Assembly: GCA_017543905.1 (NCBI GenBank)
Contig: JAFYFC010000055.1
Coordinates: 41,780-105,779, forward strand
From: Clostridia bacterium
GTDB taxonomy: Bacteria; Bacillota; Clostridia; Christensenellales; Aristaeellaceae
Length of the DNA stretch: 64,000 nucleotides
Reading direction: 5' to 3'
The notes under the pieces are model-generated. The model was not told the DNA's origin, did not search any database, and saw nothing but the letters and a program-made list of their open reading frames with translations. A program made the position numbers and the translations under genes. Shown piece after piece: positions 51,054-60,357 of this stretch (position 1 is the first letter of the stretch; the number at the start of each line of letters is the position of its first letter).

Positions 51054-53462
51054 TTAAGGCAATATACTGATATCTCCGAGTCCCTTTGTTATACGTTTTA
51101 TATACCAAGCGGGACGCTTGTATAGCTTCATGCGTTTGAGTATGTATGCATAGCTCTCGCGCGCCGCAGAAAGCGTTTTTTCTATTTTGGAAGCATCTGC
51201 GTAACTCAGCGCCTCTATAGCCGCCGAGAAGCTTATGAAGGCTTCTGAACATAATCCGGAATCGTACATCCGCCTTGCAAAATCCTGCGCTGTTTCTCCG
51301 TTTGAGTAGAAAGCGCCGGACGTATACAGCGCGTTCAGGCACGCCCTGTACCAGAGGGAAAGCTTATCCGCATTCGTCCTGCATTTCTTCTGTGCATAAA
51401 CGGGATTAGTGAGCTTAAGGCGCCTGCTCACGATAAAAGCCAGTGCCGCGATCAAAAGCACAAGAAGCAAAACCGTCAATACTCGCCTTGAATTATCGTT
51501 GCCACTCCCTGCGTCGCTATTGTTCCGCTCGTTATCCTTATTCTCTTCCGGAATAGGATCAGTCGGCGTGGGCTCAGGGGTCGTATTGCTCTCCGTTTGT
51601 TCGTCGTCTGAACTGTCGTCAGTCGGCGCAGGGGTCGCAGCAGGACTGTTTTCCGGCTGATCAATTTCCAGCGCAGGTGTGGGAGTCGGTGTAGGCGCAG
51701 GTGTGGGCAGCGGCGTATTTTCAGGCGCAGGCGTGCTTTCCGTGCCGTTATCGTTATTGCCTGTGTTTTCGCCCTGCGTATTATCCGAACCCGAATTATC
51801 GTCTGTGGTTTGTATATCCGGAGGCGTAGCGTCAAACGTTACCCAGCCAAAGCCCTTGAAATACACTTCACACCAGGCGTGCGCATCCTCTCCGGTAAGC
51901 ACGGCGCTTCCGCTGTCATCCGCATCGTAAAGATAACCCTCTACATACCTTGCGGGCAAACCAGCTATTCGTGCCATGAGAGCCATTGCAGACGCATAAT
52001 AAATACAGTAGCCTCTCATGCTGTCAAGCACGAAATAGGAAACGAAATCTTTACCCTCGGGAGTATATTCCGGCGTGAGCGTATATGTGCCATTTGCGCG
52101 CAGGTAGTCGCAAATGCGGCACGCTATATCAAACGGCTCGTTTGTTCCGTATGTAAGGCTCTGAACGAGCGCGTATAGGCGCGTATCTATATTCTCCGGA
52201 AGGCCACGGTTTATCAGCATTGCTCCCGAATAAGCTTCGTCCTTTCTGTTTTTGCAGGCGACGACAGCTTGGCGCATTTCTTCTCTGTCGCCGCTGAATA
52301 CATAAGACTCGAACGTGTATTCGTCTCCGGCCTTAAGCTGTCGCGAAACAAATAACTCGCCGATATTGTTGTAATACAGATTATAATCGCCGCTTTCGGA
52401 GATTTTCGTCAGACGATCCGGTGTATAAACGGCCCAATAGCTGTTGTCGTCAAGCATAGTGACGCGGGCGGTGTTTATATCGAAGTATTTAAGCGCGTAG
52501 TCCTTATCGGTATCAAACGCCTTCTCATATTCGTTTTTATATACGAAGCCTTCAAGCCCCGTCAGCATAAAGCGCTTTATCTTTCCGGCTTTTTCGGAAT
52601 TGCCCTCGTCTACCCACGCGCGCCCGTTATAAGTATATCTTATGGAGCCGCGAAGATACAGGTCTTCCGAGCTCTCTACCTGCATTATTTCTCTTTTTAA
52701 CGGGTATGCCGGTCCGCCGAAGGCGTCATATAAGCTGCGCCAGCCGTAGGTCGCCATATTAAAGGAGCGCCTTTGTTCAAGCTCGTCTTTGTCGAGATTG
52801 AAAAACTCGATTATTTCCCGTAAGGTATAATCAGCAGCATTGCGAACCTCCGGAACGATTATCGTCTTATCGTTCGGCACGAGTACTGCAGCCGCTATAG
52901 CTGCCGCAAGCGAGAGCGACAGAAGCGCCTTCAGATTATTCTGTTTAAGGCGCGCATTATTCACATACAGCGCAGATAGCGCGAGTATCAGGCAGAATGA
53001 ATACTTTAAAACTATACTGAAGCCTGAAAACCACGCTGCGGCTGCGGCTATAAGCGTGAGAAATCCAAGCAAATATGCACTGTGCGGCTCGTCGCTTATC
53101 AAAAAAGAAACCAACGTCAACAGTATAGCGCCTACGCAGGCAAACTCGTTAATGCTTCCGGAAATATCTCCGGCACTGAGCGCATTATACATGCTCTCAA
53201 ACAGCATTAAAGGTTTTAAGCCGGACAGCACAGATGCCGCGGCGGCAGCTTCGATTGCCAAAACCGTAACTATGCGTACCGCGCCGCCGCTGGCCAAAAG
53301 TATGAACAGAAGCGCGGACGTAAACGCCGAAGCAAATACATATGCACTGTTCGGATTAGCTTCTCCTGCATGCACGAACATCGTTATTATACCTACGGCA
53401 TACAGCGCAGAAGCTATTCCGTTTCCAAGATGTTTAGTAAGGTTTTTAAGTATAACGTTCAT
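51054..53462 (-). CDS. Transglutaminase-like membrane protein (TgpA-type)
   Basis: 802 residues. Membrane helices fill roughly 15-200, then an extracellular transglutaminase-like domain with the catalytic triad C486 (MRGYCIYYASAM), H528 (EDAHAWCEV) and D544 (TFDATPP). A Pro/Thr/Asp-rich linker (about 555-650, TPLPTPAPTPTPTPAL) leads to a last helix near 660-680 and a cytoplasmic DUF4129-like end (GETAQDFARRMYDSGL). This is the architecture of TgpA/YebA proteins. Overlaps the DUF58 gene by 4 bases (ATGA), forming MoxR-DUF58-transglutaminase. The family is linked to envelope and amidated-substrate processing; the exact substrate is unknown. Confidence 0.9.
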   Translation of the reverse strand: MNVILKNLTKHLGNGIASALYAVGIITMFVHAGEANPNSAYVFASAFTSALLFILLASGGAVRIVTVLAIEAAAAASVLSGLKPLMLFESMYNALSAGDISGSINEFACVGAILLTLVSFLISDEPHSAYLLGFLTLIAAAAAWFSGFSIVLKYSFCLILALSALYVNNARLKQNNLKALLSLSLAAAIAAAVLVPNDKTIIVPEVRNAADYTLREIIEFFNLDKDELEQRRSFNMATYGWRSLYDAFGGPAYPLKREIMQVESSEDLYLRGSIRYTYNGRAWVDEGNSEKAGKIKRFMLTGLEGFVYKNEYEKAFDTDKDYALKYFDINTARVTMLDDNSYWAVYTPDRLTKISESGDYNLYYNNIGELFVSRQLKAGDEYTFESYVFSGDREEMRQAVVACKNRKDEAYSGAMLINRGLPENIDTRLYALVQSLTYGTNEPFDIACRICDYLRANGTYTLTPEYTPEGKDFVSYFVLDSMRGYCIYYASAMALMARIAGLPARYVEGYLYDADDSGSAVLTGEDAHAWCEVYFKGFGWVTFDATPPDIQTTDDNSGSDNTQGENTGNNDNGTESTPAPENTPLPTPAPTPTPTPALEIDQPENSPAATPAPTDDSSDDEQTESNTTPEPTPTDPIPEENKDNERNNSDAGSGNDNSRRVLTVLLLVLLIAALAFIVSRRLKLTNPVYAQKKCRTNADKLSLWYRACLNALYTSGAFYSNGETAQDFARRMYDSGLCSEAFISFSAAIEALSYADASKIEKTLSAARESYAYILKRMKLYKRPAWYIKRITKGLGDISILP

Positions 53463-54628
53463 TTTTCTTCGGGTTTCTGATAAATAGTATGTATACGTAC
53501 CGGTATGTCGCTGGCTTCAAGCTTTGAGGTCAGCGCGCTTACCTCGCTGCGCAGCGTATCGGCGACATATATCGCCGTTACACTTAGCGCCGAATAATTC
53601 TTAAGTCTTATAAGCATATCGGCTATGCGCGCGTTTAAGCGCGTAGTTACAAATACCACCGCGCTCGTAAGCTCAATTCGCCGCATAGCCTCGGTTACGA
53701 GGTCTGCAAAATCGCTTTCTTCAGAGAAATCAGCCGCAGCAAGCGCAGAGGCGAAAACCCCCGCGTCGGATTCCTGAGCGCCGTATACTTCACTGCCTTC
53801 CAGATGCCGCAGCACAAGCCGGACAGGCTCGTGTTCGTCAAGCAGCAGTTTAGCGACTGAATAAGCGCAGTCGCATATTCCGTCCCTCAGCGAACGCGCT
53901 CGTTCATCGATTGCGTCTATCTGTGACAAATCAGGTATTATAAGCGTTTCAGGACGTGTTTGTTCGTCGTACGTTTTTACAAACGGTTTCATTTCCGTAT
54001 CGTGCGGGTTATATATCTTCATAGTAAGCTTCCAGTGTATCCGCCTTAACAGATCTCCTTCGACCCACTGCCGCACGCCGGAAGGCTGTGAAGCGTCGTC
54101 CTGCATTCTGACCTTGCCGGCTCCGCTGTCGACGAGCGTCATATTCGGCTTATCGGTTTCAAAGCTTACAGGCAGCACGGTTATACTGCCTCTGAACTCA
54201 GACAAACGCTTCTTAAGCACAAATAATCCGAAAACGTCCGTTATATATACTGTACCGCCGGAATTTTTATAAATCCCTACATGCGGATACTTTATCCTGC
54301 GCACTATATCCGCATTTCTGAACGGCAGTACGTCTGCATAAAAGGTTTCACCCTTGTCAGTTTTGAGCGCGATATTGCCTACAGGCAGCGGAAAAGCGTA
54401 TCTTATTCTGACCGAAAAAGGCTTTATACTGCCTCTTTCAAGCACGAAATCAGCTTCCTGCGTGCCTACCTTTAGCGTAGCGTATGCCCCGATGACCGAG
54501 ATCAGAGCAAGTACAGCCATTGCCGCCATGCAAACTGCGGCTTTGAGCAATAATGCAGAGCCTACGGTAACCGCGATCAAAGCCAGCAGCGCAGTTATGA
54601 ATAAGAAATTGTATGTCTTTTGTTTCAC
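53459..54628 (-). CDS. DUF58 (vWA-like) protein
   Basis: 389 residues. Two N-terminal membrane helices (about 8-48) and the DUF58 signature GVRQWVEGDLLRRIHWKLTMKIYNPHDTEMKPF, followed by a vWA-like region with LIIPDLSQIDAID. It works with MoxR ATPases in the conserved pair; overlaps moxR by 4 bases and the transglutaminase gene by 4. Confidence 0.93.
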   Translation of the reverse strand: MKQKTYNFLFITALLALIAVTVGSALLLKAAVCMAAMAVLALISVIGAYATLKVGTQEADFVLERGSIKPFSVRIRYAFPLPVGNIALKTDKGETFYADVLPFRNADIVRRIKYPHVGIYKNSGGTVYITDVFGLFVLKKRLSEFRGSITVLPVSFETDKPNMTLVDSGAGKVRMQDDASQPSGVRQWVEGDLLRRIHWKLTMKIYNPHDTEMKPFVKTYDEQTRPETLIIPDLSQIDAIDERARSLRDGICDCAYSVAKLLLDEHEPVRLVLRHLEGSEVYGAQESDAGVFASALAAADFSEESDFADLVTEAMRRIELTSAVVFVTTRLNARIADMLIRLKNYSALSVTAIYVADTLRSEVSALTSKLEASDIPVRIHTIYQKPEEK

Positions 54629-55578
54629 TTGACTCTTACAGGCACCTGCAAGCCCGATATCAGACGCGTTATCACCTTTTCATCGGTGATCCCGCGGGTG
54701 CTCATTCGCGCTTCGGGGCTCAGCACTATTCTGTGCGCAAGGACGGGACACGCCATTTTTTTCACGTCTTCCGGCATAACGTAATCGCGCCCGTTCAGGA
54801 GCGCGCAGGCCTGTGATGCGCGCATAAGCGCGATCGCGCCGCGGGTCGAAATGCCGCGCGTAAACAGCTTGCTCGTACGCGAGGCCTGCGCGATCGAGGT
54901 TATATAATACCGCATTTCCTTGGATACGCGCACCTCTGTCACGAGCTGCTTAAGCTCGATAATATCTCCGGCGCTGCATACTGGCTCCAGATCGTCCACA
55001 AGCCTATCGTTCGTGCTGTACATATCAAGCACGCGTATTTCTTCTTCTTTCGAAGGATAGCCTATAGATACGCGCATGAAAAACCTGTCCAGTTGAGCTT
55101 CAGGCAAAGGGTATGTTCCGACAAAATCAACGGGATTCTGCGTCGCAAGCACTATAAACGGCTCGGGAAGCAAATGCGTTTGACCGTCTATCGTGACCTG
55201 CCCCTCCTGCATCACCTCAAGCAGGCTCGACTGCGTTTTCGGCGAGGTACGGTTTATTTCATCTGCTAAAACGAGCTGTGCAAATACCGCGCCTTCTCTG
55301 AACTGCATCGTATTCGTCGAAAAGTCTATGCTGGTATAACCAGTAACGTCACTGGGCGTTACGTCCGGCGTAAACTGTATGCGTTTAAAAGACAGCGCAA
55401 GCGATTTTGCAAATGCGGATGCCAGCGTAGTTTTGCCCACTCCCGGCACGTCCTCAATAAGCACGTGTCCGCCGCAGAGTATCGCGTTCAATATAAGCTC
55501 TATACTGTCGCTTTTGCCGACGATCGCCCTTCCGATATTTGTATTTAATCGCTGTAACAGCTTTTGTGCGGGCTGCAT
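54625..55578 (-). CDS. MoxR family AAA+ ATPase
   Basis: 317 residues. Walker A EDVPGVGKT (K49), Walker B VLADEINR with the loop KTQSSLLEVMQEGQVTIDG, sensor 1 VLATQNPVDFVGTYPLPEAQLDRF and a C-terminal lid (RGISTRGAIALMRASQA). MoxR ATPases act as chaperone-like factors for vWA proteins; the DUF58 partner follows. GGAGG precedes the ATG. Only about 20 bases separate it from a terminator upstream, and no promoter is visible in between. Confidence 0.95.
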   Translation of the reverse strand: MQPAQKLLQRLNTNIGRAIVGKSDSIELILNAILCGGHVLIEDVPGVGKTTLASAFAKSLALSFKRIQFTPDVTPSDVTGYTSIDFSTNTMQFREGAVFAQLVLADEINRTSPKTQSSLLEVMQEGQVTIDGQTHLLPEPFIVLATQNPVDFVGTYPLPEAQLDRFFMRVSIGYPSKEEEIRVLDMYSTNDRLVDDLEPVCSAGDIIELKQLVTEVRVSKEMRYYITSIAQASRTSKLFTRGISTRGAIALMRASQACALLNGRDYVMPEDVKKMACPVLAHRIVLSPEARMSTRGITDEKVITRLISGLQVPVRVK

Positions 55579-55597
55579 TACATTTCCTCCGAAAGAT

Positions 55598-55628
55598 TAA
55601 TAAAAGCGGCGCATTTCCACGCGCCGCT
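55598..55628 (-). terminator. Terminator of tRNA-Val
   Basis: On the minus strand AGCGGCGC and GCGCCGCT form a perfect 8-base stem (55628-55605) around an 8-base loop, followed by TTTTATTA. It ends about 20 bases before the moxR start codon. Confidence 0.8.
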
Positions 55629-55630
55629 CA

Positions 55631-55704
55631 TGGGGTTAGTTGGGCTCGAACCAATGACCTTCACGATGTCAACGTGACGCTCTAACCAACTGAGCTATAA
55701 CCCC
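55631..55704 (-). tRNA. tRNA-Val (anticodon GAC)
   Basis: Minus-strand sequence of 74 bases. Acceptor arms GGGGTTA and TAACCCC pair fully; the D-arm has AGCTCAGTTGGTTAGAGC; the anticodon stem TCACG/CGTGA encloses loop TTGACAT, reading anticodon GAC; the T-arm has the GGTTCGAGCC loop. CCA is not encoded. It lies between the GerMN gene and moxR. Confidence 0.95.
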
Positions 55705-55715
55705 GAACTTTTGGT

Positions 55716-55744
55716 ATTATATCCGCGTGTAGGATGGATGTCAA
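55716..55744 (-). promoter_or_regulatory. Consensus promoter of tRNA-Val
   Basis: On the minus strand TTGACA (55744-55739), 17-base spacer, TATAAT (55721-55716), ending 11 bases before the tRNA. The TGA of the -35 is the stop codon of the GerMN gene, as for pth and purR. Confidence 0.85.
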
Positions 55745-57072
55745 TAGTCGCCTAAATTCTTAACATTTTGCACATCCTCTGTTAATGTATAATCCGGATA
55801 GAGCTCCCTGTCAAGCGGCAGAGACGCAGCAAGCGAGCTGACGGCTTTTCCCTCCACGAAGAACCATACGCAGCTGGCGGAGGTATTGAAGCACACGCTG
55901 TTTACCATACCGTAGATAAGCTTTCGTTCCTCGTCCGCCGAAAACGCCTGACTTGCATTATAGAACGCCTCCGTCATATCGATATATGCGCAGCCGTTTT
56001 CTATATATCCTCCGTTCAGATCGCCCTGCGCTATTCCTCTGCAGCATTTATATATGATCGACACCGGATCGTTCGCATCGGCAGCATTTATCAGCTTGGA
56101 AGCCGCTATGCCGCCGCTGTATTCAGTCAGGATGCTCCCGATATACGCGCTTAGCGTATTTCTTCTTACTTTTCCGTCTGCAAGCACTATCGTTCTGCCG
56201 TCCGAACCGGTCAGCACCTGTACGGGTCTACCGTCTATAATCAGCTTCGCATACCGTACGTCCGCTTCGCAGGTAAACGCTGTCATGGCATACGCAAAAA
56301 AAGACGTACATAAAAGCCGCGAATCCGCCTGATTGTATTCAGCAAGCCTGATTTCGAGATTTCGTGCGCCGCTGTCGTCGATCGTATATGCGAAATCCGC
56401 TCCGTAAAAGGCGTCGCTTACGTATTCGGGATGCAAAAGCGCATCAAACTCCTGAGCCGTTTCATACAATTGAATAAGCCTGTTCTGAGGCTTTGCCAGC
56501 ACAGGTACGATGTAAGCTCCGCTTTCATCGGGACAATACAGAGTATACATACGTGTTTGATATGCATTTTGCGCAAGCGACGCAAAATCGAGCTTATCGT
56601 CAGTTACTGCGCTCAGGGTATTTAGCGAATACCCGTTCCACGATGTGCATACGCCGTTTATAAACACGTTTACGCCCTTGAACCCGAGATTGTGCTGCAG
56701 CGTCCGCCAAACGGCAAAAACGCAGAGCGCTTTATCGCGCGCATCGGTTACCGTTTGTGTTTCGATATTCACATTCACGATACCGCACGCGGTTTCGGAA
56801 TACGTCAGAAACGCCCCTTCACCCGCGGCAGGCAATGCTCCGTCGTATCCCGGGTCAAGCAGCATGTTTACCAGCGCTCTCTCAGGCGCCTCCGTTACGC
56901 CTCGACTGACTGTCGCCTGAAAGCGTATAAGTCCGCTTTTATCTGCAGACGGGCAGAACAGCTCATATTCAGTGCTGACCGTTTCATTGACGTTATATAT
57001 CGCCTCTCCAAGGGCAGATGTAAATACTGCGGCAGCAATCAGCAGCGCTGTTATAAGTACTCTGTATTTCAT
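55741..57072 (-). CDS. GerMN-domain secreted protein
   Basis: 443 residues. Signal peptide MKYRVLITALLIAAAVFTSALG. The mature part contains GerMN/YMxx-type modules; the last reads FSADEERKLIYGMVNSVCFNTSASCVWFFVEGKAV, matching the core pattern of the spore germination domain, and an earlier one (RDKALCVFAVWRTLQHNLGFKGVNVFINGV) has the same spacing. Overlaps the histidine kinase by 4 bases, so it belongs to the two-component operon. GerMN proteins act in sporulation/envelope; here the partner signal is unknown. Followed immediately by the tRNA-Val promoter. Confidence 0.85.
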   Translation of the reverse strand: MKYRVLITALLIAAAVFTSALGEAIYNVNETVSTEYELFCPSADKSGLIRFQATVSRGVTEAPERALVNMLLDPGYDGALPAAGEGAFLTYSETACGIVNVNIETQTVTDARDKALCVFAVWRTLQHNLGFKGVNVFINGVCTSWNGYSLNTLSAVTDDKLDFASLAQNAYQTRMYTLYCPDESGAYIVPVLAKPQNRLIQLYETAQEFDALLHPEYVSDAFYGADFAYTIDDSGARNLEIRLAEYNQADSRLLCTSFFAYAMTAFTCEADVRYAKLIIDGRPVQVLTGSDGRTIVLADGKVRRNTLSAYIGSILTEYSGGIAASKLINAADANDPVSIIYKCCRGIAQGDLNGGYIENGCAYIDMTEAFYNASQAFSADEERKLIYGMVNSVCFNTSASCVWFFVEGKAVSSLAASLPLDRELYPDYTLTEDVQNVKNLGDY

Positions 57073-58517
57073 GCCCCGGTGCCTGCCGGTTTACTGTGCA
57101 GCGGCAGCTGTACTGTAAACACCGAACCGTTGTCTACCTTTGAAGTCACGTTTATCGTACCGCCATGTGCAAGTATTATTTGTTTGACTATCGAAAGCCC
57201 TAACCCTGTACCGCCGGTTTCGCGGCTGCGCGCTTTGTCTACGCGATAGAATCGGTCGAATATGTGCTTTAAGTCGCTTTCCGGTATTCCGATTCCGTTA
57301 TCTTTGACTCGCACAACGGCATTTTTGTTCATTCTCAGAACTTCCACTTTAACGCCCTCGCCGCGCGGCGTGTACTTTATCGCGTTGTCGATAAGGTTAT
57401 AGAACACCTGGCTGAGCTTCGTTGCATCGCCAGAAACCGTGACCTCGTCACGCAGGTTAAGCTCGAGCTCTATTCCGCGTTCACGCGCGAGAGGCGATAA
57501 ACGCTTGACCTCTTCGCGTACAAGCGATGACAGGCTCATTTCAGCTACGTTCAGTTTTGTTTCTCCGCTGTCCATGCCGACCAGCGTAAGCAAATCAACT
57601 ACCACCGCGTTCAGACGATCGATTTCCTTGTCTACGTCTCCAAGAAACTCTTTCGACATGCCTTCATCGTAGGTCTCCGAATACAGAAGAGATTCTACAA
57701 GGATTTTAATAGTCGCAAGCGGCGTTTTAAGCTCGTGCGAAGCGTTTGAGACGAATTGGTTCCTGCTTCTGTCAAGCGTTTCCATGCGTCCCGTCATTTC
57801 GTTGAAGGCGTGCGCAAGATCAGTGAATTCGTCGTTTCCGTCTTCTCTGACCCGAACGCTGAAATCTCCCTGTGAGAGCGTGGCGATAGCTTCGCCAAGC
57901 TCGTTTACGGGTCTTGTAAACTTACGCGTTATCAACAGTCCCAGCACGATCGCGCACGCCATTACGCTGAGCGTTATATACAAAAGCCGTACGCAGACTT
58001 TGTATACGTCGTTCATCGCGTCGTCCGCAGAATATATGCAGACTACGCTCAGGTATTCATTTGTATAAACGCACATGAATATGTATTCCGAATCGGAATA
58101 ACTATATGCCGGATACTTATCCGCGCGGAATGTATCGGAAGCAAATCCGCCTATTTTGATCGGAACGTCAAGCTCGCTGCCTGTAAGAGCTGAGTACGTA
58201 TCGACACGAATGCGCCGGTCCGAGTCTGCAAAAATGACCCTGCAGTTATAGTTATCGGCAAATTCGCGCGCAGAAATATACATATTGTATGTATCTTCAG
58301 ATTGAGCAGCCGAATCGAATTTATCTGATTGGGCTCTGAGAAGAGCAAGCTTCTCGCCTTCGGTTCGCTTAAGCACATTAGCGCCTACCAGCTGTATCAC
58401 TGCGAAATCCACTGCCGTAAAGGCAATAATCATGATCAGCAGGTAGGCGAGAATGAATTTAAAGCGTATGGACCTGAAGGCGTTTTTAATCCTTGTCCGT
58501 AAAGTAATAGCCCACAC
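57069..58517 (-). CDS. Sensor histidine kinase (WalK/PhoR type)
   Basis: 482 residues. Two membrane helices (about 20-43 and 178-200) flank an extracellular sensor of about 130 residues; a HAMP domain (ITRKFTRPVNELGEAIATLSQGDFSVRV) follows, then the phosphorylated H261 in SHELKTPL and the ATPase region NLIDNAIKYTPRGE, VKDNGIGIPE and GGTGLGLSIVKQI. No PAS domain. The only good start is GTG 58517 inside the regulator gene (32-base overlap); its ribosome binding site is weak. It signals to the regulator in front of it. Confidence 0.92.
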   Translation of the reverse strand: MWAITLRTRIKNAFRSIRFKFILAYLLIMIIAFTAVDFAVIQLVGANVLKRTEGEKLALLRAQSDKFDSAAQSEDTYNMYISAREFADNYNCRVIFADSDRRIRVDTYSALTGSELDVPIKIGGFASDTFRADKYPAYSYSDSEYIFMCVYTNEYLSVVCIYSADDAMNDVYKVCVRLLYITLSVMACAIVLGLLITRKFTRPVNELGEAIATLSQGDFSVRVREDGNDEFTDLAHAFNEMTGRMETLDRSRNQFVSNASHELKTPLATIKILVESLLYSETYDEGMSKEFLGDVDKEIDRLNAVVVDLLTLVGMDSGETKLNVAEMSLSSLVREEVKRLSPLARERGIELELNLRDEVTVSGDATKLSQVFYNLIDNAIKYTPRGEGVKVEVLRMNKNAVVRVKDNGIGIPESDLKHIFDRFYRVDKARSRETGGTGLGLSIVKQIILAHGGTINVTSKVDNGSVFTVQLPLHSKPAGTGA

Positions 58518-59178
58518 CCCATTTTGTAAATATGAATTCAGGCTGCGCCGGATTCTTTTCGATCTTTTCCCTCAGACGTCTGATGTGTACGTCCACGGTG
58601 CGCAGATCGCCCAGATAATCATACTTCCATATGGTCTCGAGCAGGTTTTCACGGCTGAAGACCTTGCCGCGATTGGATACGAAGAGCTGCAGAAGGTCGA
58701 ACTCCTTCGCTGTAAGATTAACCTCCTTCTGTCCTATCGTGACAGAACGGTTGTTCAGATTGATGCGCATATCCCTGACGCTAAGCACGGACTGTGTATT
58801 TTCCTTTGCAAGCATAGCAGTGCGGCGGAAAATAGTCTTTATGCGCGCCTTTACCTCAAGGGTATTAAATGGCTTGGTCATATAATCGTCAGCACCGTAT
58901 TCAAGGCCGAGTATCTTATCCATATCCTCGCCCTTAGCCGTAAGCATGATTATCGGTACGGTGGATTTCTCGCGTATACGCTGACAGACCTCAATGCCGT
59001 CAAGCTTCGGCAGCATTACATCCAGCAGTATCAGATCATAGCGTCCGGAGAAAAACTTGTCGAGCGCCTCCTCGCCGTCAGCTGCAAAATCAGTTTCGTA
59101 TCCGTCCTGCTCCAGTGAATATTTAAGCCCCTTCAAAATAAGAGGTTCGTCATCTACTATAAGTATTCGGCGCGCCAT
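58486..59178 (-). CDS. OmpR/PhoB-type response regulator
   Basis: 230 residues from ATG 59178 with GGGGGA upstream. Receiver with VDDE, phosphoacceptor D53 (LILLDVMLPKLDG) and MLTAK, then a winged-helix output domain (LTAKEFDLLQLFVSNRGKVFSRENLLETIW, DVHIRRLREKIEKNP, IFTKWGVGYYF). Close to WalR/PhoP. First gene of RR-HK-GerMN, divergent from dacF, which makes cell-wall control a natural guess; TGTWA-type boxes were not found near dacF. Confidence 0.94.
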   Translation of the reverse strand: MARRILIVDDEPLILKGLKYSLEQDGYETDFAADGEEALDKFFSGRYDLILLDVMLPKLDGIEVCQRIREKSTVPIIMLTAKGEDMDKILGLEYGADDYMTKPFNTLEVKARIKTIFRRTAMLAKENTQSVLSVRDMRINLNNRSVTIGQKEVNLTAKEFDLLQLFVSNRGKVFSRENLLETIWKYDYLGDLRTVDVHIRRLREKIEKNPAQPEFIFTKWGVGYYFTDKD

Positions 59179-59242
59179 CGCGTATCCCCCAATCAAGTGT
59201 GTTCAGGGCAGACTCATACTTTACCCATACTATGTTGTAATT

Positions 59243-59271
59243 ATTATATACCGTTTGCCAAATTTATGCAA
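59243..59271 (-). promoter_or_regulatory. Promoter of the two-component operon
   Basis: On the minus strand TTGCAT (59271-59266), 17-base spacer, TATAAT (59248-59243), giving a leader of about 58 bases. Confidence 0.75.
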
Positions 59272-59369
59272 TAGGTATTTTTAATATTCGAAATATTTTT
59301 TACACAAACTCTGTTCAAATTGTGTTTTTTGTGATATTATATAGTTACTATCAGCAAGAGGAGCTTCGA

Positions 59370-60272
59370 ATGAAACGTATTGCCGCGCTTATAGTATTAA
59401 CCGTCTGCATACTAATTACATATGCCGATGCCGACACGCCGTTTTTGTCTGCGGACGAATTGGTAAGCGCTTCGTGTATACTTGTCGACGCCGATACAGG
59501 CGAGGTTTTGTTTGAAAAGGAAGCCGATACGCGCCGCTATCCCGCTTCGACCACGAAGATCATGACGCTGCTTGTTTCAATCGAAAAGTGCGACGGCAGA
59601 AAGATAATAACCGTGCCGAAGTGCGCGGGCGACATTTCGCAGGATTCGTCCCGCGTGCCCGTATATTACGGAGAGCAGATGCCGCTCAGGGATTTGTGGT
59701 ACGGTCTGATTTTTAACAGCGGCAACGACGCAGCAAACGCCATAGCATATCTTACGAGCGGTTCGATCGACGCGTTTGTAAAAGATATGAATAAAAAAGC
59801 CGCCGAGCTGGGCATGACGAATACGCACTACGCCAACGCACACGGTCTGCATAACGCCGACCATTACACCACCGCGCGCGACATGGCTTTGCTTACACGC
59901 GAATGTCTGCAAAGCGATCTCTTTCGAAAGATCACCTTTTCTTATACTTATACAATGGCGCCGACTGCGCTGCGCGACGAAATGGTTATCTATCACGACT
60001 ATGCGATACTTGATTTCTCTTCCTCGTATTATTATAAATACGCCCGCGGCATCAAGACCGGCTATACTTCACAAGCGGGTCAATGCTTCGTAGGCGCAGC
60101 AGACAAGGACGGACACGAGCTGATAGCCGTTATTCTGCGCTGCGGCGGTGCGAAGACGGACAAATGGAAGGACGCCAAAAAGCTTTTCGAATACGGCTTT
60201 GCCGTACTTGAAAATAGACTAACCCAGGCCGCAGACGAAGCTTCAACGCTCACGCTACCGCAATTCGATTAA
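59370..60272 (+). CDS. dacF: D-alanyl-D-alanine carboxypeptidase, short form
   Basis: 300 residues from ATG 59370 (AGAGGAG upstream; the frame opens to 59322). Class A-type low-molecular-weight PBP (peptidase S11) that trims the stem peptide. Signal peptide MKRIAALIVLTVCILITYADA; active site S60-x-x-K63 (STTK), S117-G-N119, and K229-T-G. The C-terminal PBP5-type domain is missing; the protein ends some 70 residues after KTG. A second copy follows 85 bases downstream. Confidence 0.93.
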   Translation: MKRIAALIVLTVCILITYADADTPFLSADELVSASCILVDADTGEVLFEKEADTRRYPASTTKIMTLLVSIEKCDGRKIITVPKCAGDISQDSSRVPVYYGEQMPLRDLWYGLIFNSGNDAANAIAYLTSGSIDAFVKDMNKKAAELGMTNTHYANAHGLHNADHYTTARDMALLTRECLQSDLFRKITFSYTYTMAPTALRDEMVIYHDYAILDFSSSYYYKYARGIKTGYTSQAGQCFVGAADKDGHELIAVILRCGGAKTDKWKDAKKLFEYGFAVLENRLTQAADEASTLTLPQFD

Positions 60273-60302
60273 AGAATACTTCACCTGTATTTGCTGTTAT
60301 CG

Positions 60303-60322
60303 CATGAAATTCATGGTATAAT
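60303..60322 (+). promoter_or_regulatory. Extended -10 promoter with a 13-base palindrome, second dacF-like gene
   Basis: TGGTATAAT (60314-60322) is an extended -10 without a good -35. Overlapping its 5' end is CATGAAATTCATG (60303-60315), arms CATGAA/TTCATG. The palindrome sits where a regulator would interact with polymerase. Confidence 0.5.
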
Positions 60323-60357
60323 ATAAACTTGTTATCATTTTCGGAGGTAATACGGAA

